From a virus, in IMG/VR virus record IMGVR_UViG_3300046167_000088, positions 1-57,238 of that record: DNA of 57,238 nt; one strand, written 5' to 3'. The notes under the pieces were generated by a model, which was not told where the DNA came from, did no database searches, and was given only the letters and a program-made list of their open reading frames with translations. Below, in pieces: positions 52,851 through 57,238 of this stretch. Position 1 is the first letter of the stretch. Each line of letters begins with the position of its first letter. A program made the position numbers and the translations under genes.

Positions 52851-53699
52851 CTACATATTAGAGGAAGCTGATCCATGTTGCATTATGTAAGCTCCTGCGC
52901 CGTACACATCGTCTGCATCTTTCATGTCGTCTGTAAGATAGCCATTCCAACCTGTTCCGTATCCTGAATCATCCCAAGATATCACAAACTCGTCTACTGC
53001 TTGCGTATAAGTGATGGCTGTATATGTGCCAATCATTATGTTATTACTTGCAGTGTAACTATCTATACTACTTGTCAACTCCGTGTTATTAGCTGCAGCC
53101 ATAAATGCACCTGCTTGTTGAGCATAGTCTGCTACTGCATCCAGTGCATTATTATAGTCGTCAACTTCTGAAGCGTCAAGACTATATTCATCTGTAGCCA
53201 TCATCTCTTGTAATGCAACCTGTTCTGGCTTTGTATCTGCTTCTGCAGCAGTGTCAGCAACAGATGTAGCAGTCATTAATACAGATGTAGCATCACCAAG
53301 TACATCAACCGCCGCAACTAAGTTATTCATAGCCGCAGTATGTTCTTGAATAAATAACTGATTCGCATTCTCTGCTGTAGCATAGTCATGATTTATGACT
53401 TTACTCTTAGCGTCTAAGTAAGCTCCAAGCATTGCTGCAGTTACTTTAGCACCATCTAATGCTCCATCAACAATAACGCCACCAACTTCAGCATAACCTA
53501 CTGCACCAATACCTAAGTTTAAAGATAGTTGTAACCGATTGTCTATAACGTTAATAGAATCAATCAGTGACTGTATCTTCTGATCCCCCGTCTGGCTGTA
53601 GTCGGGTGGTGGTAGCGACTCTGCGAGTAGTCCTGAACCGCTCACTAATAGAGCGAGTGTCCCTGCTGTTGTTAGTAATGTTTGCTTCATTGATTTCAT
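52851..53699 (-). CDS. exported protein with signal peptide
   Basis: 282 aa. Signal peptide at 1-26 (KQTLLTTAGTLALLVSGSG then LLAES). The mature part is Ala/Asp/Thr-rich, helical in the first half and beta at the end (VISWDDSGYGTGWNGYLTD), with no Cys. Its first 140 bases overlap the end of the upstream exported gene in another frame. It is likely periplasmic or part of the outer envelope during infection. Function unknown. Confidence 0.6.
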   Translation of the reverse strand: MKSMKQTLLTTAGTLALLVSGSGLLAESLPPPDYSQTGDQKIQSLIDSINVIDNRLQLSLNLGIGAVGYAEVGGVIVDGALDGAKVTAAMLGAYLDAKSKVINHDYATAENANQLFIQEHTAAMNNLVAAVDVLGDATSVLMTATSVADTAAEADTKPEQVALQEMMATDEYSLDASEVDDYNNALDAVADYAQQAGAFMAAANNTELTSSIDSYTASNNIMIGTYTAITYTQAVDEFVISWDDSGYGTGWNGYLTDDMKDADDVYGAGAYIMQHGSASSNM

Positions 53700-54333
53700 C
53701 TGTTAAATCCTCTCCAATTCTTAATAGGCTATCCCAAAACTCTTTATCTTCTTCATACCCCACTATAAACGCTTGAGGATTTTCTCTGTACTTATCTACT
53801 GCATCCTTACCCATCAATAACTTACCAGTTAATACATCAATGATAGGACAGGGTGTACTGGCTAATATCATAGCCTTAAAAACATTAGGATCACCACAGA
53901 TTGTGGATATCCCAGAAACTTGTAAACCAAGACCCCCTATTTGTTGAGGAGTCCCTAAAAGTCTAGCATTCTTACGCCTGTTACAGTATTCATCTTGAAC
54001 CATTGCACCCTGAGATAAACCAAACAAACTTACCTGAAAGCCCAACGTTGTAGGCATTAAACAAGAATCGTTTCCACCGCCACCCATAACTGTAGGTGCT
54101 ATACTAGACATTACAGGAGCTTTTTCACCAGCTCCCGTTGCATTGTAATTATTAGTCTCACTTGTAGAACTGTTATTACTGTCTACAGTTGAGTCTTGGT
54201 AGTTGTTACTGAAATCACCAGTTACATCGTTACTTTGTACACTTGTCGCCAAGCACATCTGTAAGATCAGCGTCCATGCACATAAGTTGTAGTGCTGCAG
54301 CTTCTTGACCGATGAGTGATAATGTTTGTGCAT
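53560..54333 (-). CDS. exported protein, Ser/Asn-rich then Cys-containing domain
   Basis: 257 aa from ATG 54333 (GGA seven bases upstream). Residues 1-34 look like a signal peptide (basic His/Lys start, core LCAWTLILQMCLA, then TSVQS). Then comes a Ser/Asn/Thr-rich linker, SSIAPTVMGGGGNDSCLMP and ISTICGDPNVFKAMILAST with paired Cys, a pattern seen in short exported proteins of pelagic phages. It overlaps the lipoprotein gene by 104 bases and the next gene by 140. A +1 break joining it to the lipoprotein is an alternative. Confidence 0.6.
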   Translation of the reverse strand: MHKHYHSSVKKLQHYNLCAWTLILQMCLATSVQSNDVTGDFSNNYQDSTVDSNNSSTSETNNYNATGAGEKAPVMSSIAPTVMGGGGNDSCLMPTTLGFQVSLFGLSQGAMVQDEYCNRRKNARLLGTPQQIGGLGLQVSGISTICGDPNVFKAMILASTPCPIIDVLTGKLLMGKDAVDKYRENPQAFIVGYEEDKEFWDSLLRIGEDLTDEINEANITNNSRDTRSISERFRTTRRVATTTRLQPDGGSEDTVTD

Positions 54334-54493
54334 CTAAATTCCGTTGACATTTCTTATTATCAGGAGGACAAGAGAGAGGCATTACAAGTGATTGAGTACT
54401 ACAAGCAGTAGTTATACTTAGCAAAAATACAAATGCAAGCAGTATCTTAGTCTTTGTTGTAGTACCTGTGTATGAGATCACCACGAGTAACAC
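54230..54493 (-). CDS. putative lipoprotein
   Basis: 87 aa with a GTG start (54493, or a GTG three or four codons later); no ATG fits. Signal: TKTKILLAFVFLLSITTAC, with a lipobox ITTAC, so Cys would be lipidated. The mature part of about 55 residues is rich in Gln, Leu and Cys (CPPDNKKCQRNLDAQTLSL). It could be an outer-membrane spanin or an envelope protein. It overlaps the DUF1127 gene end by 47 bases. Confidence 0.55.
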   Translation of the reverse strand: MLLVVISYTGTTTKTKILLAFVFLLSITTACSTQSLVMPLSCPPDNKKCQRNLDAQTLSLIGQEAAALQLMCMDADLTDVLGDKCTK

Positions 54494-54614
54494 CTATATC
54501 CTGTAATTCTCTGTCTGTTAGGTTTTGTAGTAAGTATAAGTCTGCACTTGCTTGTCGAGACTTAATAATTGATTGGTTTACGCCTGAAATAGCTGAAAAT
54601 ACTCTTTTTAACAT
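54447..54614 (-). CDS. DUF1127 (YjiS-like) small protein
   Basis: 55 aa from ATG 54614. An N-terminal helix (LKRVFSAISGVNQSIIKSR) is followed by LQNLTDRELQDIGVTRGDL, the DUF1127 core (L-x-x-L-(S/T)-D-R-E-L-x-D-I-G-(L/V)-T-R-x-D/E). In Rhodobacter-type bacteria DUF1127 proteins are small RNA-related regulators (such as CcaF1). A phage copy suggests an alphaproteobacterial host and perhaps control of host RNA turnover; that part is inference. Positive charge in the first half fits RNA binding. Confidence 0.75.
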   Translation of the reverse strand: MLKRVFSAISGVNQSIIKSRQASADLYLLQNLTDRELQDIGVTRGDLIHRYYNKD

Positions 54615-54716
54615 GTTTTGTATACCTTTATACGTTTAAGACTACCCAATGTAGCCTTTACGCACACAGTTATACTGATATGTAGTTGATCTTATACAGA
54701 TAATTCTGCATACCTG

Positions 54717-55079
54717 CTACCCTACAGGTACAAACGTCTCTGTTACTGTAAGTATTGTATCAATATGCCCAGCATTATCTGGTTGTACCTGTATTTTATC
54801 TCCAGGTTGTAGTATTAGGTCTATATCAGAGAAAGATATGTAGTCACTATGCGTAATAGCCTTAGCACTTAAGAAGTGAGACGCATAAGTGTCTGCAGCA
54901 ACATACCACTGAACAGAAACAGTGTTACTTCCTGATGTAGCACCATTCACAACGTGTATAAACGTTACTTCAGCAGTACAATTAGCAGGGCATACATATA
55001 CATCTTCTACTGTTGTACCTGTATTGTGTCCATAAACAGACTTCATACGGGCAGGTTTACCTAAATTGTTTAACGACAT
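54717..55079 (-). CDS. small virion-like protein
   Basis: 120 aa, beta-rich: GKPARMKSVYGHNTGTTVE, VYVCPANCTAEVTFIHVVN and DLILQPGDKIQVQPDNAGH. Patterns like this are found in small marine-phage proteins of the head/tail decoration class. It is separated from DUF1127 by about 100 bases, with no clear signal in them. Function inferred only. Confidence 0.55.
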   Translation of the reverse strand: MSLNNLGKPARMKSVYGHNTGTTVEDVYVCPANCTAEVTFIHVVNGATSGSNTVSVQWYVAADTYASHFLSAKAITHSDYISFSDIDLILQPGDKIQVQPDNAGHIDTILTVTETFVPVG

Positions 55080-55080
55080 G

Positions 55081-55377
55081 TTACCACTTTACCTTATTTG
55101 CCCAGTAAGCTGCACTCATCTTACCTTTTTTAATGTTTTTACCGTGTCTAGCCTTAAATGAAGCACGTTTCTTCTTCATTCTATCAGATTCACCTGCTTT
55201 AGGCTTACCTGCAGTGCTTGCACCCTTCTCACCAAACTTAATATACTTGTACTTACCACCCTCAGAAGCCATTACGTGATGGGATTTACCACTATCATCA
55301 TTTAAACGCTGAGGTTTATTAACGCTTTTTAACCCAGCGCTCTTCATTTTAGTTTTGACCCGTTCAGGTATAGCCAT
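55081..55377 (-). CDS. small basic DUF6321-like protein
   Basis: 98 aa, Lys-rich (KSAGLKSVNKPQRLNDDSG, KFGEKGASTAGKPKAGES), ending in NIKKGKMSAAYWANKVKW. The S-A-A-Y-W-(A/S)-N-K-V-K/L-W end is typical of the small basic phage family DUF6321. Role unknown; maybe binding DNA in the head. The stop and start are coupled with the next gene. Confidence 0.6.
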   Translation of the reverse strand: MAIPERVKTKMKSAGLKSVNKPQRLNDDSGKSHHVMASEGGKYKYIKFGEKGASTAGKPKAGESDRMKKKRASFKARHGKNIKKGKMSAAYWANKVKW

Positions 55378-55634
55378 TATGCTTTCCTCGTTTTACCAGA
55401 TGCTGTAGTAGACCATTTCACCTTCTTAGAGCTAGTCTTCTTAGCCGCTTCTTTCTTAGTTATCTTACCTGCTACAGCTTTTGGCCTACAAGCAGGGTAG
55501 GGACGTTTAGACTTGGAAGCAGATTTACGTCCACAAGGCTTACCTGTCTTAACGTCTACCCACTTCTCGCCATGCCATTTACCTAAGCCACCCTTCTTAG
55601 GCTTTTTTGCTGACTTTGTTTGCTGTCGAGCCAC
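55377..55634 (-). CDS. small basic protein (DUF5872-like)
   Basis: 85 aa, highly Lys/Arg-rich: GGLGKWHGEKWVDVKTGKP, CGRKSASKSKRPYPACRPK. The C-G-R then Y-P-x-C-R-P pair could hold zinc. It is of the kind found near the right end of marine phages. It overlaps the upstream basic gene by 38 bases. Nucleic acid binding is likely from charge alone. Confidence 0.55.
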   Translation of the reverse strand: MARQQTKSAKKPKKGGLGKWHGEKWVDVKTGKPCGRKSASKSKRPYPACRPKAVAGKITKKEAAKKTSSKKVKWSTTASGKTRKA

Positions 55635-55776
55635 TGTACTTACCCCCTCTTTTCTTGTATTCCTTTACAAGCCAGGATGAAGCATACGCACTAGGCCATA
55701 CTTTAAACTTTTTCATAGCCGCACGTTTAACAGATGCATACAACTTCTTATTGGTAGGAGTAGGAGACTTAGCCAT
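55597..55776 (-). CDS. small basic protein, DUF5872-type C-terminal domain
   Basis: 59 aa from ATG 55776. KKFKVWPSAYASSWLVKEYK then KRGGKYSG is the F-K-V-W-P-S-A-Y-A-S pattern of the DUF5872 C-terminal part. With the gene before it, both halves of DUF5872 are present but on separate frames with a 38-base overlap, so a split of one ancestral gene is possible. Role unknown. Confidence 0.6.
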   Translation of the reverse strand: MAKSPTPTNKKLYASVKRAAMKKFKVWPSAYASSWLVKEYKKRGGKYSGSTANKVSKKA

Positions 55777-55778
55777 AG

Positions 55779-55948
55779 TTATCCCTTATAAGATGCACCA
55801 CACTTAGCGTAGCCACCCTTTATTGTATCCCATTTTCTTAGTCATGCCACCCTTAGAGTAGCCACTCTTCTTTTTGTTTAAACACTTTCCTGCTTTAGCA
55901 CACTTAGCTTTAGTTGGGACATGTACTACAATTCTTAAAGTTAGGCAT
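55779..55948 (-). CDS. small Cys/Lys-rich protein, frame broken twice
   Basis: Reading from ATG 55948 gives NFKNCSTC and then a stop at 55910. With one G fewer in each of the runs 55916-55918 and 55816-55818 (plus strand G and C runs), a full 55-aa protein appears: CSTCPTKAKCAKAGKC, then GGMTKKMGYNKGGYAKCG. The four or more Cys could bind zinc or iron. The exact fit (170 bases minus 2 = 56 codons) supports a real gene with two extra bases. Confidence 0.6.
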
Positions 55949-55949
55949 C

Positions 55950-56233
55950 TTATCTCTTCCCTGCTTTGCTGTTACGTTTAATGCTTCTGTTCTTACTCGC
56001 CTTCTGAACACGAAGGTTAGCTCTTCTGTTATCGTTAGGGTTGCCATTCTTGTGGTCAACATCCTTACCGTCATGCTTCTTAACTAGACCAAGTTTTTCC
56101 ATCTTATGTCTGGCTCTCTTACGTGCAGCATTAGGCTTTCATACGCTCAGGAGACTTATCATACTTGCCTTCACCAGACCAGAGTGTAATTACGAGTAGT
56201 CTTTTTAGCTTTGGTTTTCTTAGGGGTCGGCAT
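55950..56233 (-). CDS. HNH-type protein, frame broken twice
   Basis: From ATG 56233, with one base removed near 56182 and one near 56134, this reads as 93 aa (284 bases minus 2 = 94 codons including stop): PKKTKAKKTTRNY, WSGEGKYDKSPERMKANAA, then KDVDHKNGNPNDNRRANLRV and KASKNRSIKRNSKAGKR. V-D-H-K-N-G-N-P-x-x-N-x-x-x-N-L-R is an HNH core. Such proteins at this place are known in marine phages and may help terminase cut DNA. As sequenced, it would be truncated. Confidence 0.6.
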
Positions 56234-56483
56234 AGGGTCGCTTTCTGTCAGGGTCTAACACGTCTTTACGGTCTAGCATACCTTCAAGGTACATAGCTCG
56301 TTCTACGTGGTCAAGAGTATAACGTTTTCCAGTGTCTGCTTCTATAGCAGCTCTAACGTAAAATACGTCACTCATAGGAATGTGTACACGTTGGAAGGCT
56401 CTAGCATCATTTCTAGCTAAGGCAGAGTAAAACTCATCCAATATGTTTTCACATGCATATAGTTTTATTGGTTTGCTTGGCAT
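56220..56483 (-). CDS. hypothetical protein, first gene of leftward arm
   Basis: 87 aa from ATG 56483; a GTG at 56492 is possible. Helical: ILDEFYSALARNDARAFQR, MSDVFYVRAAIEADTGKRY, then DHVERAMYLEGMLDRKDVL. There is no Shine-Dalgarno sequence in front, while TTTATTATG-like bases lie close upstream, so the messenger may have a very short leader. Function unknown. Confidence 0.6.
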   Translation of the reverse strand: MPSKPIKLYACENILDEFYSALARNDARAFQRVHIPMSDVFYVRAAIEADTGKRYTLDHVERAMYLEGMLDRKDVLDPDRKRPYADP

Positions 56484-56513
56484 TGTCAACACATAATAAA
56501 GGGTAAGGAAACC

Positions 56514-56584
56514 GATATGTGTCGCAAACTACGTATGAGGAGGTTTTGGGAGGAGAGAGTAACACATAGAGTGTGACACATATC
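56514..56584. repeat. 10-bp inverted repeat GATATGTGTC / GACACATATC
   Basis: Perfect arms at 56514-56523 and 56575-56584 around about 51 bases that include two AGGAGG/GGAGGAGAG purine blocks. Read leftward it lies in the leader of the first gene, so it could be an operator pair or a long RNA stem. The GTGTGACA part is shared with 120-127. Confidence 0.45.
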
Positions 56585-56628
56585 AGTAAAGTAGAGTAAT
56601 ACAAGATTATAGTTATGTTTATTATATA

Positions 56629-56643
56629 GTATTACTGTAATAC
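56629..56643. repeat. palindrome GTATTAC-T-GTAATAC with extra half-site
   Basis: Perfect 7+1+7 inverted repeat. A further half-site GTAATAC lies at 56596-56602, and GTAATACAAGA occurs twice (56596 and 56637). Such a set near a divergent promoter is typical of a regulator binding site. Binding protein unknown. Confidence 0.45.
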
Positions 56644-56680
56644 AAGAAGTTTACTATACTCTAAAAACACTGTCAACCCT

Positions 56681-56810
56681 AGAGTTATAACTCTTAGTGT
56701 TTAAACTCTTCCTATGTCCACTATCCTATTTGCAACACATTCTATATAGTTAAACTCTTTATTTAGTTTTTACTTTATTTTTTAGTTTTTACTTAAAGAG
56801 TTATAACTCT
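56681..56810. repeat. two copies of AGAGTTATAACTCT palindrome
   Basis: The perfect 14-bp palindrome AGAGTTATAACTCT occurs at 56681-56694 and at 56797-56810, 116 bp apart, with partial copies (GTTTAAACTCTT, GTTAAACTCTTT) between. The DNA between is nearly all A/T, with TTTAGTTTTTACTT repeated at a 19-bp step (56762, 56781). It looks like an operator pair flanking a melting region, as at origins or regulated promoters. Confidence 0.55.
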
Positions 56811-56869
56811 CTACTACTACTACGTAGTTATAAACGTCAGAGAGGGGCAGTCAAGCGAAAAATGCATGT

Positions 56870-56909
56870 TGTAACATAAAGTGACATAACTGTAACATAC
56901 TGTAACATT
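56870..56909. repeat. iteron-like repeats of TGTAACAT
   Basis: Four near-tandem units about 10-11 bases apart: TGTAACATA at 56870, TGACATAAC at 56882, TGTAACATAC at 56891, TGTAACATTC at 56901. One-turn spacing puts all on the same face of the helix, as for iterons or a cooperative repressor. They lie next to the AT-rich block with the 14-bp palindromes. Confidence 0.45.
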
Positions 56910-56998
56910 CCGTGAGCTATAACACACCTACTAGATAAGACCGAATCGGACTTACTTTATAGCTATTAACATTTGTAGGGCTGTATATGCTTTAAAAA

Positions 56999-57020
56999 GC
57001 TGGACTCAAAAATCCACTTC
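56999..57020. other. candidate attP core (tRNA-Leu anticodon-arm-like)
   Basis: CTGGACTCAAAAATCCA (57000-57016) matches a tRNA anticodon arm with loop CTCAAAA, anticodon CAA (leucine), except for one extra A. Tyrosine integrases of phages often use tRNA genes as attB, and the anticodon arm is a usual core. Similar arms occur in alphaproteobacterial tRNA-Leu as I remember them. The rest of a tRNA is absent, so it is not a tRNA gene. Low confidence without the host genome. Confidence 0.3.
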
Positions 57021-57211
57021 TGTGTAGTTATACATATACGTATAACGTACATACCCCCACTGGGTCCTGCCACGCCCCTTTCGAGCTATAATTACGGTGA
57101 TTTTGACTGAATAAGATATGAATATAGCGTAAAGCATTGAAAAGCTTAACTTTTATAACTGATATAATAACAGCAATATGGGTATGTGTGTATATTTTGA
57201 GAAGCTTTTTA

Positions 57212-57225
57212 TTTGTGATCACAAA
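57212..57225. promoter_or_regulatory. TTTGTGATCACAAA palindrome, third copy
   Basis: A perfect 14-bp palindrome with the same TGTGATCACA core as 21-30 and 52-61. If the ends join, the three copies are spaced 45 and 31 bp and form one operator cluster between the two gene arms. This supports the view that the window is a circular or permuted genome opened within its control region. Confidence 0.5.
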
Positions 57226-57238
57226 ACTGTAAAAGCCA

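Larger units (their letters stand above)
56484..57238. other. non-coding control region, right end
   Basis: No convincing gene in 755 bases. The region is AT-rich and dense in symmetric motifs: inverted repeats at 56514-56584 and 56629-56643, two copies of a 14-bp palindrome (56681, 56797), a direct repeat of TTTAGTTTTTACTT at 56762 and 56781, iteron-like repeats at 56870-56909, a tRNA-Leu-like stem at 56999-57020, and the TGTGATCACA palindrome at 57212. It probably holds the leftward promoter, operators and maybe the replication origin; this is inference. Confidence 0.6.

Noticed and set aside
53560-54493. One gene broken by a tenth +1 event (lipoprotein plus secreted protein)
   Set aside because: The sign would fit, but each frame has its own convincing signal sequence, so two overlapping genes are preferred; kept open in the notes.
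57028-57222. 64-aa frame on the minus strand in the right non-coding end
   Set aside because: No ribosome site, odd His/Tyr-rich composition, and it runs through the palindromes and the tRNA-like element; probably chance.
1-57238. Direct terminal repeats at the window ends
   Set aside because: The first and last bases do not match; only the short TGTGATCACA palindrome recurs. A circular or permuted genome fits better than fixed terminal repeats.
1-57238. Phage RNA polymerase, tRNA genes, CRISPR array, insertion sequences
   Set aside because: Looked for and not seen in any frame or intergenic stretch.

Overview
This window looks like the complete or near-complete genome (57,238 bp) of a marine, short-tailed (podovirus-like) phage of the HMO-2011 type. 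The key marker is the family A DNA polymerase at 9843-11891, which carries a DnaJ-like CxxCxGxG zinc-finger insert between its exonuclease and polymerase domains; this fusion is a known hallmark of that group. There is no phage RNA polymerase, rRNA or tRNA gene. A small DUF1127 protein and tRNA-Leu-like bases in the control region suggest an alphaproteobacterial host, perhaps Rhodobacterales; this is inference.

Layout: two transcription arms diverge from a non-coding control region that spans the window ends (56484-57238 plus 1-392, if the molecule is circular or permuted) and converge without a gap at 19238/19239. The right-going arm (393-19238) holds early, replication and nucleotide genes. 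First comes an AT-rich block of small unknown proteins, with a C5 cytosine methyltransferase and an HTH protein (393-5884). Then come a tyrosine integrase and an HNH endonuclease (6005-7418), and a replication block: primase, DnaB-type helicase, PolA, putative ssDNA-binding protein, Cas4/RecB-like nuclease and T7-type endonuclease I (7435-14309). The arm ends with nucleotide and stress genes: DUF3310, MazG, class II ribonucleotide reductase, glutaredoxin, endonuclease VII and PhoH (14647-19238).

The left-going arm is read from 56483 down to 19239. It begins with small basic proteins, an HNH protein, DUF1127 and a cassette of exported or membrane proteins. Packaging and head genes follow: terminase small and large subunits, portal, scaffold and major capsid. 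Next is a large set of fibres (collagen-like, glycine-rich and modular), then tail-tube proteins, a lysozyme-domain virion protein, a holin-like protein and large internal virion proteins. The capsid gene appears to be its own unit, with a promoter-like sequence and leader hairpin upstream and a rho-independent terminator downstream.

An unusual feature is a set of nine breaks in reading frame, all equal to one extra base. They lie in the methyltransferase (2), capsid (1), portal (2), an HNH gene (2) and a 55-aa gene (2). Removing one base at each restores intact genes of exact codon length. Most are probably single-base insertion errors in the assembly or real mutations, but the two portal sites (CCC_TGA and TTT_CGA) have the form of known +1 programmed frameshift sites.
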